64,000 nucleotides of DNA from Cannabis sativa (Eukaryota > Streptophyta > Magnoliopsida > Rosales > Cannabaceae). A program made the position numbers and the translations under genes. Of this stretch, positions 33,421 through 45,918 are shown piece by piece; the stretch's first letter is position 1; every line of letters begins with the position of its first letter. The stretch spans positions 19,308,041 through 19,372,040 of the forward strand of contig NC_083606.1 of NCBI RefSeq assembly GCF_029168945.1, given 5' to 3'. The notes beneath the pieces were generated by a model. It was not told the DNA's origin, searched no databases, and saw nothing but the letters and a program-made list of their open reading frames with translations.

Positions 33421-34361
33421 GAAAATATCAGGTAAGTTATGCAATCCTACATTGCCAGGTGTCACGGGCTCACACTTTTAGGTAGCGGAACACCCGTGCG
33501 GCACCTTGACTTCTCTAAGCCAAGGTCAGCCTTCCAACCATTTGAGTAACAATGGGCTCATTTTTCGCGCGACTGTGTGCCTCGTGCACACTTCCGTTGC
33601 TTGAACAACTCCTGCCGAGTCATGCTCGCAAGCATCCATGAGTGCATCCATGTCTCGAGGCTCTCTAGCTTAGATCCTCGCACTGTTAATAGGTTCTCAC
33701 TATGATAAGGAAAATCCCAACACCAATGCTCACCTTGTCATTCATGACCAAGGTAGAATGTGTGGCAAGATGCCAACACCAAGTCAACGTGCCAACGCTT
33801 CTATCATGCCCCATTCGATACTGTCTGAACAATCTCCCTCATCACCCAAGGACTGTCATACGTCCACGGACCAATCCTCAAGGCACCATGCTCCACGCAT
33901 ATTGGCAGGTCCTCGAGACAAGCCACCAAACTATTTGCATCATCAGACCTCTGTCGCTCTCCAGCATGGTGCATCCGTCCCATGCGCATATGCAAAATAG
34001 CCCACAAAGGACTACCCGTGTCATCTCGTGTTGAGACTCGTGGCCAAGATGCACTACAACGTCTCTCGGAGGTTTGGTCCACATCCCGTGTAAGCGGCAT
34101 ACCGACAAGCTAATGGAAACGTACTCGCTAACCTCAGGCGGCATTCTTAGATGCGCTACAAGGTCAGCCCGATAGTGTCCATGAGTATTCCAACTCATGA
34201 AGACATATGAGTCTCCTCGTGGTCCTCATATGCCCGCCCTACTAGCCCTGCTAGTAGTAGCTCACTTAGAACCAAGGTGCCAGAGGGTGGTGGAGAGCTG
34301 ACACCAGGTACTCCCCCCTTAAAGAGCATTCTAAGCTTTTAGCCTTCTACTAAGAACATAC
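33421..34361. other. unclassified GC-richer retroelement-like block, left half
   Basis: The block is richer in C and G than its surroundings and includes cacgggctcacacttttagg and ctgacaccaggtactccccc. Short open frames on both strands show no family motif. It continues after the solo LTR at 36218. Probably non-coding retroelement sequence, class unknown. Confidence 0.4.
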
Positions 34362-36217
34362 TGTTGGAAATATTTTACCAGGATCTAGATTTACTACCAA
34401 GTATGTTTGATTAACATCCTAATATGAATTCTAAAACAATGAAAATAAACACATAAGATTTTAAGAAAACCTTACATTGGGTGCAGCGGAATATAATGAC
34501 TCTTTCCATTCACATCTCTAGCTCTTGATTCCTTTCTATAGCAGAGCATTATCAAGATCTGAATCTGGATCTCTTCTTCTCCTTCTTGTTGGTTAATTTT
34601 CCATAGTCTTACATACTATGATTGAGGTACCACTTGATGTGTGTGGGCACTACTCTATCACTCAAGGAATTTTCGAAATTTTGAAGAGAAGAAAAGAGAG
34701 AGAAGGGGCGGCTTGGCTTTTCTCTAAAGGAAACATTGTGTAAAGTTATGAGTTTCCTGAAGCCAACACTTTCTATTTATAGAATGCCCTCTAGGTTTAG
34801 GTTAGAATTGTGTGGCATTTAAATAATGGAAAAAATAAAATGGTAAACCTCTTGCATAGTGGGCGGTCCATATAAGGAAATTGGGCCTCACTTTGCAACT
34901 TTCCCATTTTGTTATTTTTCATTTCCATTTTCTCAAAAATTCCAATTTTTTAATTTAACCTTTTAAATGCCAATTCTAATTATTTAATAACTTAAAAAAT
35001 AATTATTAAATAATATTGTCACTTAATATATTTATTAATTTAGACATATAAAGTATCTTAATTAATAAATAAACCTAGAATCTCTTTTCTTTACAATTTC
35101 TCCCTTGCTTAGTGAAAATTCATAAAGTAGACATAGTCTAACTTTTAGAATTATAATTGATTAATTAAAATCAATTAACTAAGTCTGACAAGCAGTATGG
35201 TCTCAACTAGTATGGGGACCATGGGTCTATATAACCGAGCTTCCAATAAGTCGAACCGAATTTACCAAGTAAATTCCCTAACTTATTAATTCCTTATTGA
35301 ATCCACTCTTAGAACTTGGAATTGCACTCTTAGTCATATAGAATGCTCTATATGTTCCATGATATAGACACGTCATTAGTTATCCATTATTATAATCCTA
35401 ATGTGATCAATGATCCTCTATATAGATGATTTACACTATAAAGGGATTAAATTACCGTGACACCCTACAATGTACTTTATCCTTAAAACACTTAACCCTG
35501 TATAAATGATATTTCAGCTAAGTGAAATGAGTACTCCACCATTTATTTTCGTTTGGTTAAGCTCGAAGGAAATCATCCTTTACTTTCTATTCGCCAGATA
35601 GAATCTATAGATTCCATATTTATGTTAGCGCTCCCACTCAATTGCACTACCGTGTTCCCAAAATGTACGTATCACCCTGACCCAAAAGTAGGCTTAACTA
35701 ACAAATCAAAGAACACAAATAACACTCTTGAGATTGAACCTAATCATATCAGGATTAAGATCATTTGATCTAGGATCAACAGGTGATATTGAATTAAATA
35801 GATATTATGATAAGTTTGAATATATCTAATCAAAGTTCAATATCGGTCCCTTCCGATGTACACTCCATACATCCGATACTGGTAAACTTTGCCAATGTCC
35901 TGGAAAGGACATAACACTTTTCCAAGGTTTAAGAATACCTATCGCTGATTATACCATGTCAGTCTAAATCTAGTGTTCTGACAAATCAGGGAATAAACTT
36001 TCGAACATATAATTAAGATTATATTCCACTGTGCTGACAACACTATAATCATTAATAAATTCATAACTTCTGGACTTAAATGTAATTCATACATTATATA
36101 TATAATCATGAAATAAATCATGTGAACCATGTAACATAAAATGTTATTTCTGATCTTTATTAATAAGTAAATATAATTATATTGAAATGGGTTTTATTTA
36201 GGGCACAAAACCCAACA
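34362..36217 (-). mobile_element. solo LTR 2 of the copia family, 5-bp TSD catac
   Basis: 1856 bp beginning TGTTGGAAATATTTTACCAG and ending GGGCACAAAACCCAACA, with catac at 34357-34361 and 36218-36222. Same family and orientation as solo LTR 1. The LTR TATA (ctatttatag on plus, about 34773) is visible. No internal region remains. Confidence 0.92.
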
Positions 36218-37668
36218 CATACATGATTTTGGCTCTGTAGATATATGGTAAAACCTTATACCAAATCACATAGTTTCTCAAATTTGATTATACCATAGTA
36301 TTCGTAGACCCAAATAAATGGCAAATACCAAGTGCCATCCCGTTCCGGACAATATTGAAGATATTTACGAAAATGCAACTACCATACAAACTAAGCGTCA
36401 ACATGCCACCAGCATGCACAACAATATGTGCCACCACTTGACCACCACTTGGCCAACTTGTGGGCATCCGCTAGCTTGTAACGTGCCATCTTGGCATGCA
36501 CATTATATTCTCCCCCACTTCAACATGTTGATGCCCTCATCGACGGACTGTAGGCAAATCTTTCTGATCTCAACTCCTAAGCTTACTCCAAGCTTCATCC
36601 ATATCCTAAGTCTACACTTATCCCTCTACCTTCGTAGAATCACTCTCTTGGTGAAGATCTCCCTCACCTACACTTGGACTCGATCAAATAACCTGTGCCA
36701 CTGTCTCTATTCAGACTCACCCATGGAGTAGTGCCTCCGCACTTGAATACTTCCCCCAACATGAACTCCTCCAAGTCCATCACAACGTTCCTCCAGTCAT
36801 CTAAGTAGCCCTTGCAACACTAACCTTTGAAGCTAGCACATCCTCTGATAGTAGCTCACCCGCCAATTGACCAATGCATACACCTTTGGACAAGGAATAA
36901 GTATGGTGCACCCCTCGGGGTGAGGTTCGGAAACCAACCGTACCCAACGACACCTACAGAACACGCTTCCATTGAAGCCAAGTCTCTATGGACAAGTCCC
37001 TCTGGAAACTTCACAAGCCAAATCCATGGCGCACCATCCTCCTGATGGAAATCGAGCAAGAACTCCTAACCCAGGGTAAAATTTGATGTGTCCCACCTGG
37101 ACGAGGCTTGCAAGCCAACTACACCCAATACAGTACCAAGTGAACTCTTGCCAAAAATCTATTCGCGAAGTTCTCAATATTGGCCCTCTGGCCCTACCAT
37201 ACACCCATGGCTTCATGCAAAAGGCCCCTCTAACCCACTGCATACATGCTCCTCTGAGCTTCTTTCACGTGGTCAATGATCTATCAATCACCCAAAACCA
37301 CAAATTTGTCATCTCGCTCCTCCTCGTGTCGGCTCTCTAAACTGTGTCACAAGTCAATCTCCCAAAATCAACCCTGCATCCTCTGATGACTCACTAACTT
37401 TTGACAAACTTGATAACACAAAGTCTTACTCTTAAGACTTGATGTCATCCCAATTCGCTATCTTCGATCGACATATGCTCTCTGAATCATTCAGCTTACA
37501 GTGTCCCATACAACACCAGTGTTCCCATAAACACAAAGCATGCCCGTACATGCAACAAACTAGCTCAGTCTTGATCTCAGTCTACGCCCCTGCATATTGT
37601 CTATCTACAGCTTGCAGCAATCATGCAAGTCTTCGCACTAAACAACCCATCTGTTGTAGCATTTCCCT
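36218..37668. other. unclassified GC-richer retroelement-like block, right half
   Basis: Continuation of 33421-34361 once the solo LTR and one catac are removed. Similar composition, rich in ccaccactt and cccccac words; no long frame with recognisable motifs. It meets the gypsy gag remnant abruptly at about 37669. Confidence 0.4.
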
Positions 37669-39934
37669 CTAGGCATTGTTGCTTTCCCCGGTAATATGTG
37701 GCCCTCCTGAGATAACTAGGATATCCACTCCTTTAAGATGGGGAGAATGTAATCCTTGGTTACCTGGGTTATTAGGCGGATTTTCCTGGTTTTGTACATT
37801 ACCTTGTCTTTTCACATATTGTCGGAAATGACCTCTCGTGATGAGACTCTCTATCTGATCTTTCAGCTGACGACACTCGTCTGTTGTGTGCCCAATGTCC
37901 TTGTGATACTTGTAAAATTTGGTCGCATCCCTCTTATGTCTCGCATGCCTCACGGCCTCAAGTTTACGAAAAGCGGCCCTATGCTCATGTGCAAGATAGA
38001 TGTTTTCTTGAGTTTCATTAAGCTCGGTATAAACGGTGTCGATTGGCATGTACTTGTCGTGCTTCTTTTTCTTTTTCTTATCCTTGGCTAACTCCTTAGA
38101 GTTATCTTTCCTCTTTGAACTAGAGGCTCCTGGATTATCAACCTTGGTCGAGACGGTGCTTGTTGAGACAGTGCTGGGTTTATTTCCCGAGCCAGTCTTT
38201 AACAACTTCATCTCTTTTCTTGCTTCCTATTTTCCAACAAACACTTAAGCCCTTTCATTGAACTCAGTTATTTTTTTTACTAGGCGACCTTGTAGGTTAT
38301 CCCATAGCTCACATTTAGCAGTGGAGAGATCAGTAGTGATCCCTGCAAGAAGAGCAGTAAGCTAGGTACTATCGTCTAGGTTTCTCACCCTCGCAGTAGC
38401 TGTTCTAAAATAACTTAAGTAGGCCTTAAGCGTCTCGCCCGGTTGCTGCTTTATGTTAGTGAGTGAGGACGCCTCGGGTTGCCTATCCCTTGTGGCCTGG
38501 AACTATTTTTTGAAGTCCTTAGACAAGTGTTTCCAAGAGGTGATTGAATGATGAGTAAATTTGTTGAACTAGCAGCTCCCTACTCCAACTAGCGAAGTGG
38601 GGAATAAAGTACAGCGTAGATTATTCGTAACATTGCTCGCTCGCATGATAGTATTGAAATTATTTAAATGCGAGACTGGATATGTGGTCCCATCATACGA
38701 CGAGACGTGAGAGTTCTTGAATCCCTAGGGGAATGTAGTATTCATGATGTCTAGATGGAAAGGATCGAGCTCCTCATTTGAGTCGTATCTAGACTACTTT
38801 CCATGTTCCCCAACTTGATACCTCCTGAATTTATCCTTCAACTTATCATTTCGGAATTGGATAGGATCCTCTTACTTTTGACCGAGCTGTTGGCGAAGAT
38901 CAGATTTTTTTTTGTTCAAGTGATTATGAAGGTCTCGTTGTTGCTGGTTATAGTTACTAACGGACCTCGTCCTACTCATGGACCTCGTCCTGCTCATGGA
39001 TCTTGTCCTATTCATGGACCTCGTCCTTGAGTAACTTTGAGTTCTACTCGTGCCTGTAGTTTCTCGATTAGTATTGCGATGCGTTTCGTCTCCCCCTCGC
39101 GTTGATCGACTATGGGTTCTTGTGCAACCTGAGCTGACACTCGCCTCATCACGTCCCGTCCTTCTCCCTTGGGTATGGGTCGTTGCATGGCCCCTACAGG
39201 GGTTTGCACGTGCCCCTTCCGTATTGGTGCAAAAAGGATGTTGGCAATGTCTCGGTGGCAACCCACCTGTCCCAAGTTCAGTCCCGAGATTTCCCTTATT
39301 TTCACTGGGGATTTCCTGTTCCCTGGTCACGGGTCGCCTCCTATTCTCATTTCTGTGAGAAGGCTCCGGTTGGTCATTTGGTTGTTCATTCTCAGGGGGA
39401 CCCTCAGTTTCCCCAGGTTGTTCTTCCTGAGTGTTCAGAGGATTCTCTTGAGTCATCTCTTGCCTTCTAGTTCGTGAACCGTGAGGTCTGCCTCGTGGTC
39501 TTCTCACTCCAAGATTGGGTTGGTTTTGGGTGTTGTTTTCCTGTGCCGCCCTGGCCGCGACTGCCTCCTGTTCCAACTTAACATTTTTTTCAGTTTCCCT
39601 CCTCTAGGTGGTGCTTGAGGTGGTGATTTTCCAACTCAACAACTGGCACGTATCTCGTGGGATCATAAGCACCATCATTTTCATATTCCATAGGTTGAGC
39701 ATCCCTAACATTGGGTTCTTCATTCCCTGCTTCTGGGTTCTGACGATTTTCACACTGAGTCCTCCTTCAACGTGTGGACCGTGTATTTTGGCCACCTTCA
39801 TATTGGGTCCTTCTGGAACGAGTGGTTCGAGTTGAACGTGAATTGGGAGGCCTCTGTGAGCCCATTGGCTCTTTTCCAGGACGGTGAGTTGTCTCTTCAA
39901 GATGAGTATCAACATTTTCTTCATTATCAGCCAT
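37669..39934 (-). pseudogene. gag remnant of a second Ty3/gypsy element, no pol
   Basis: On the minus strand an ATG at 39934 (MADNEENVDTHLEETTH) lies about 60 nt after a PBS. A long low-complexity section follows, with an Arg-Ser repeat (SMSRTRSMSRTRS, about 38950-39030). The gag core is decayed at about 38270-38780 (NIKQQPGETLKAYLSYFRTA). A basic linker [14 protein letters not shown] and [15 protein letters not shown] (about 37880-37930) follow, then [13 protein letters not shown] at the junction. Several frameshifts and stops; protease and later domains are missing. It is related to the gag at 29011-30870 but clearly a different family. Confidence 0.78.
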
Positions 39935-39990
39935 GGATATAAGGTTTTTTTTTTGGTTAGGAGGGTTTTCTCTAAGCTTTTTTCACGAAG

Positions 39991-40010
39991 GCTGTCACTA
40001 AAAGCACCAA
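39991..40010 (-). promoter_or_regulatory. primer binding site of the second gypsy element
   Basis: The minus strand reads TTGGTGCTTTTAGTGACAGC, placed between the LTR end near 40019 and the gag ATG at 39934. The TGGTGC start differs from the TGGCGCC of the first gypsy element. Confidence 0.55.
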
Positions 40011-40018
40011 ACTATTAA

Positions 40019-41122
40019 TGCAAATTTTCGTTAAAGATATTAAAGCCTATTTCATGATTAATTTGCACAGAATTAATAGTGAAAGAAGAAGAAATAACAC
40101 AGCTTTTTTTACGTAGTTTTACAGTTAAAATTCTACATAGTCCACGAGTCTATCTTGTTAGATTTCTCTGATACAAAACTGGGATTCTTTCGCTAAAGGT
40201 CTTTCCGTCCCTTTTTCGGTGTACTCTGCCCCTATTTATAGTTACAAAGGGAGAAAGTTAATTACAACCAGATTAATATTGCACAATAATATTCCCCTGA
40301 AATTATGAGATTTGATTACTTCCTACGTAAAATAAATGCGGTTATTATTTGAAAATCACACAACTGTGATTTATTCGCTTTTACTTGGTCAATGTTGACG
40401 TAGATTTAGGTACACTGCAAAATGTATCTTCGCTGGATCATCTCGCTGGGTTAGCAACAATAACCCTGACAGCGAGCTGAAGCTCTTCCCCTGTCTTTCC
40501 GTGGTTGATTATATAAATATCATTGTTTCTGCTATTGAAGACATAACGCTCCATCAGACAATCACAGTTCTTGGTGATAAGGTGAACTTCAGTAGCCAAC
40601 ATCATTTTAATGTCAACTTCTATCTGAGAGAGCTAACTCGACGGAGTAGTAGATCTCATTGAAAGATGTCTAGAGCTAATTAGTGAAGGTACCATGAGTA
40701 TGCCTTCCCATAGCGAGATGGATGCCTCGCTATTTGTTGTTCGTAATCAACCAACTATTATGCTTAGTTTGTATAATGTATATTGTACGCTAAGTGTTCT
40801 AACAATCAACATGTCTCATCTCTACCTTCTTATACGTAGCGAGGTTGATGCCTCGCCTGGTATTATTTAGGCCACTCTTTTAATTGTGTCTTCTGATGTA
40901 GAATAGTTTCTCGTCAACGCATGAGGCAATAATTTGTATATCCTTATCTCGCTTAAGAATTTACAGTCAGCGAGTCATAAATATACTCTATCAGCATCGC
41001 ATTTAATGAGTTATTCTATTTTAATATCATTTAATATAATTGCCATTATATTCGTTGATTCGTATTCTCCCAGGTTGACACGTGTCCTCCTCTGACGTAC
41101 CAGCCGAATTTTGGGTATAACA
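40019..41122 (-). repeat. 5' LTR of the second gypsy element
   Basis: On plus it starts tgcaaattttcgttaaagat and ends gaattttgggtataaca (TG...CA), about 1104 bp, next to PBS and gag. The partner LTR is not in the window, so the outer boundary rests on the terminal dinucleotides only. Confidence 0.6.
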
Positions 41123-41125
41123 ATA

Positions 41126-41300
41126 ACTAATTGTAACTAGCTACTAGTTATATAAGTTGCAATTAATTAACTAGTTTCTCACAACTAGTAACTAATTGTA
41201 TCTAGTTACTAGTTATGTAAGTTGTAATCAATAAACTAGTTTCTTAGAATTAGTAACTAATAACTAGTTACTAGTTATAGAAGTTATAACTAATCATGTT
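41126..41300. repeat. CTAGTTACTAGTTAT-type tandem repeat
   Basis: About three diverged units containing the near-palindrome taactagttactagtta, separated by 60-70 bp. Isolated copies recur near 42264, 43970 and 44012. Confidence 0.6.
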
Positions 41301-41825
41301 ATTATATTACCCATTCCAAATATTGATTAGTTTGTATTTTTTTCTTAAGAAAGCAAACGAGCATAGTAAAATAAGATGAAGATGAATGGGAGGATAATAA
41401 TGGTGGCAATGAGGATGGCGATGATGAGAGGAATTTACAATACAATTCGACAAGCGATGATGTCTTAGATAATTTTGTAATCATCGTTGAATTTGCTATT
41501 ATGAGATATTTTATGGTATGTTTGAAATTTATTATGTGACATTTTATTCATCCTTATAATTCTAAAGTATTATTTCAATATAGTTTTTAAGGCTTATACC
41601 TCAAGGCTTATTTACGTTATGTATAAATTAATTACCACACATATATGAATTTTACTAAAATTTAACACTTTATTTTTAATATTTATGTATTTTTAGTGAA
41701 ATTTATCTTAATTCTATCAAAATTTTAGTAGCATAATGACTATAATCAGACAATTTTAAAAATTTTAAACATCCAAAATACACAAGACAATACAACACAA
41801 ACAAAATAGTATTAATATACATATA

Positions 41826-42090
41826 ATTCTACCAATCCGATCGCAGTACATGTATTAGCCTACTTCACTACAGATGAATATTTAAGATATTCAAATTCAT
41901 CTAACATGCATATTATTCCACTCATTCAATCGCATTACAGTATATCACAGAACCTACTTCACTACAAATGAATATTTAAGATATTCAAACTCATCTACAC
42001 ATGCATATTATTCCACCCATCCGACTGTAGTATAATATATCACAGAACCTACTTCACTACGGATGAATATTTAAGATGTTCAAACTCTTC
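41826..42090. repeat. 95-bp tandem repeat, nearly three copies
   Basis: cttcacta at 41863, 41957 and 42052 marks the period. Each unit carries gatgaatatttaagat, tcaaa.tc.tct, catgcatattattcca and a c.gat/tcgcagta segment. Satellite-like, non-coding. Confidence 0.75.
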
Positions 42091-42989
42091 TCAGCATTGA
42101 TAATTAACTAATAACAAAACTTAGTGAATGAATACATGTAGCTAGCTAAAAATCGATTAACACTAGATAAATTAGACCATTACAAATTACCTCACAACCT
42201 ACAATATAATGATATACTATAAAATTAAAATTTTTATTATTTAACTACTTATTAGTTATATCATTTATGAGTAACTAGTTAGTAAAATTAATAAGGGGTT
42301 TTTTCATTAATGTACAACAAAAATTAATATATTACAAAAAATGTGCAAAAAAACTTAATTATAAAAACTCATACATTTTAATAACATATTTACTAATATT
42401 TAAATCATTCAATATAATATTTATTAAACTTACTATAAATATATATGTATTCATAATATTCTTTAAATGTGAATTATAAATTAAGGAGCTGTGTAGTCAT
42501 TATAACATGTGACTTTAAACTTTATTATTTATGATATTATTGATTTGATACTTATAATAGTTACTAATATATGTATGAAAGAAGTATATGATGAAAAAAA
42601 AAATGAAATTTAAGAAGAAGACTAATTGTAGTAATTTAATTAAAAGAATTAAATTATATAAATTTATTATATTAATAAAATATTTTATTTATAATAATAT
42701 CATTGTTATTGTTTAAATTATTATAATCTATAATTATAAATATAATAATGTACTATGTTTATTATAGTAATGTTTTAAATTGTTTTTAATAATAATATAA
42801 CATGTTTATTTATAAAAATAAAAAATAAACACTTTTACACAAGAAACATGCTAAATATTTTTTGTTATTATAATATAAATGTTTATGATTTATTTTAGTG
42901 TGATTTATTGTATATTATGTTTATTTATAGTGTATTATTATAAAATATACGATTTATTACATATATAAGTTGTTTTATAAAAAATAAAT

Positions 42990-43430
42990 AAACATGTTTA
43001 AAAATAAAATAAAATAAATAATAAACAGTTTAATATAATAAATATACTATTTTTTATGTATAGTATAAATGTTTATTATCAATTTTACTATAATTTATTA
43101 TAAATATATGTTTATTTTAACAAAATATTTAATAAAAATAATAAACAATAATGTATTAATAATTTATATCTATGTTTATTTAAAATTAAGTAGAAAAAAA
43201 CGCATATGTTCAAAAAATAAAATTAAATAAATAATAAACAGTTTAATATAATAAATATACTATTTTTTTTTTTTTTTGTATAGTATAAATGTTTATTATC
43301 CATTTTACTATAATTTATTATAACTATATATATATATTTATTTTTACAAAATATTTAATAAAAATAATAAACAATAATGTATTAATAATTTATATCTATA
43401 TTTATTTAAAATTAAGTAAAAAAAAAAACG
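42990..43430. repeat. 213-bp tandem duplication
   Basis: ataaacagtttaatataata occurs at 43021 and 43234, followed in both copies by the same tatagtataaatgtttatta and aataataaacaataatgtat blocks. The copies differ mainly by a T-run. Confidence 0.75.
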
Positions 43431-45277
43431 TATATTTTTACTAGTTATAAATATATTTTATATTTATAATTAATCTATATTTTTTTACGAATATATTTAT
43501 CTTTATTATTTGATAAATCACATGTTTATTAAAAAAAAAATTTCATAAAATTAATTAAATATTTAGAATAATCATGATTATATATGTATTGATTTTGAAA
43601 AATATACCATGCAATTATTAAGATGGATTATAGATGTGATTTGTATGTGTAATACAAATTTTATTATTTATTAGTAATATCCTTATATTGATTATGGTTT
43701 GTAATTATTAACATATAAATTTGGTTATTTTGAAAGCTTACTCATTAATATAATACAAATTAGCCATAAAAATAGTTATAAAAAGGATAAAAATTTAATT
43801 ATGGTAATCATTTACATTAATACATCCAATATAATTAAATTTAGAATTTGTATGATTTTATGTAAAAATGTTTTTAAATGTGTACATTGTAACAATTAAT
43901 TTTTTTGGCACATTTTTTATAATTAATTAAGAAAATGTATACATTTATGTAAAATGTCCAATTAATAACTAGTTAATAATAACAATACATGAATAGGAAT
44001 GAAAATTGATAACTAGTTACTAGTTGTAAAAAATATAAAAACACATAAATAGGATTGTAAAAAAATTAAATTTAATATGTAAATAAAATAAAACAAATAA
44101 AAGACCTATTTTTTTTTCATCTTACATTTACATCTATTATTGAAAAAAAAAATAACATATACATATATAATAAATTATACCTCACTAAAAAAATTTCAAA
44201 AATCTAATTTCTAAACTATTTTCTTAGAAGCTAGTTTATAAACTTTTATTTTAAAACTCTCTCATCTCATTCTCATTCACAATATTTAAAGTGACTATTA
44301 GTTTATAATATATAGATATACAATACATAAAATATATACAATAAAATTGCAGTATTTTTATAAATAGAATACATATACAACACAATTATAAAATACATAT
44401 ACACATAATACATATTCAATACAAGAAAACACATATAAATTCTATTAAAGTTTAAATTTTTACCTTATTACTGGAATCAGCCACCAATACTGATCAAAAT
44501 TTGGCCACCACACACAACCACAAGAACACAATCTTAATAACATAGGAAAACCCTCAAAAATTTTACAAAATTAAAAATAAAGTAATGTATATTACTAAAT
44601 ATTATTAGAGATTAGATTTATACTTTAATATATGTTGAGATTCAACATTTGCAACACCAAAATCAGTGACCGGAGCTACAATCATCACAACCACAACAAC
44701 CACTAACTCTTCTCGGTTTACACTAAAATACGAAGAAAAATATGATCTAATACTGAGGATATGTTTTTGGGTATGAAAAATAGAAGTTTTATTTTTTTTA
44801 AAAAAAAATAAGGTTAATGGTTGAAAATAGTGAAATTGGGGGGGGGGGGGGGGGGTTAAGGGCGGTGGTTGGCGAGGATTTCAGGGTTATTTTCTAGTTT
44901 GGAAAATGAAATGGATGAATGATATGAGAAGAAGACGAAGCATGAATATGGATATATAAATCTTTTGTTGTCAGTTACTAGGAAATAACTAACGACATAA
45001 GGGCATACGTGTCATAATAATCGTGTACCTATGTTATCAGTTCCTAATAATGGAAACTAAGGTGCTTGAGTCCAATCCACAACTTAACCGTAGCTATATG
45101 GGATCTTTTAATTGAGAAGACACTCTATAGCTACAATTTTTATAAAATAACTGTCTATAAATGTAAATTTTCAATGAATGAGAATATTAGAACACTTTAG
45201 CTTTTCTTTTTTATTGATTCTGAAAAAATTGCCTCTAAAAAGTATTCTTGTTGTAGTGTATATATTCACATTTAATA

Positions 45278-45625
45278 GGGTAAATATTATTTTGGATCCT
45301 GTGTTTTGCAAAAGTTACCGATTGGACCCTTGTTTTGTTAAATGACAAAATGGACACTGTATTTTCCAAAATAGTAAAAATAGAGCTTAATTTTTAGCAA
45401 CTTTTTTCTTAATATAATCAATTTAAAAATAATTCCTAATACGAACAGATACAGAAAATGTAAATAATTTTTGGATTATAATTAAATTTTATTTTGACAA
45501 AAAATCAATTCAGGGTCCTATTTGTACCATTTTAGAAAATACAAGGTCTATTTTATCATTTAACAAAACAGAGGGTCTAATTGATAATTTTTACGAAATA
45601 AAGGGTCCAAAATGGTATTTATCCC
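45278..45625. mobile_element. Mutator-like MITE, 348 bp, 8-bp TSD atttaata
   Basis: The left end GGGTAAATATTATTTTGGAT and the inverted right end GGGATAAATACCATTTTGGA begin TIRs of about 115 bp with shared tgttttgttaaatga and gtattttc blocks. atttaata flanks both sides (45270-45277 and 45626-45633). It sits 20 bp after a CACTA-like terminus. No coding capacity. Confidence 0.82.
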
Positions 45626-45918
45626 ATTTAATATAACATATATCAACATCTATATGTATATATTTATATATAATATCATATAATCTAAATTAAAATATCA
45701 TTAGTTTAATTTTAAAATAATATAAAATAATATATATAATATTTTGGAACTTGTTTTAAGAAATTAATATTGGTTTAGACTTTTAATGTTTTGAAAAGAT
45801 TATTTTGATATTTTTTTGACGAAATGATTAGAATTACTTATAAATTTACGATGCAATGGGCGCTAAAATCAAGATTATTTTAAATTTAATATATTGTTGA
45901 AAGCAAAAAGAATCTTAG

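Larger units (their letters stand above)
41301..45257. other. AT-rich, repeat-laden spacer
   Basis: Apart from the tandem repeats it holds an 18-G run at 44838-44855 and a segment (44470-44760) with cacaaccacaacaacc words. The end, ttcttgttgtagtg (45245-45258), is the inverse of a CACTACAACAAGAA terminus as in CACTA transposons. A matching left end was not found. No coding frame is supported. Confidence 0.45.

Noticed and set aside
33702..34198. Overlapping ORFs of about 80-110 codons on both strands
   Set aside because: No motif; open because of lower AT content in the unclassified block.
39012..39477. Several overlapping ORFs of about 100 codons on both strands
   Set aside because: Shadows of the Arg-Ser-rich gag remnant; only the minus frame with RS repeats matches gag context.
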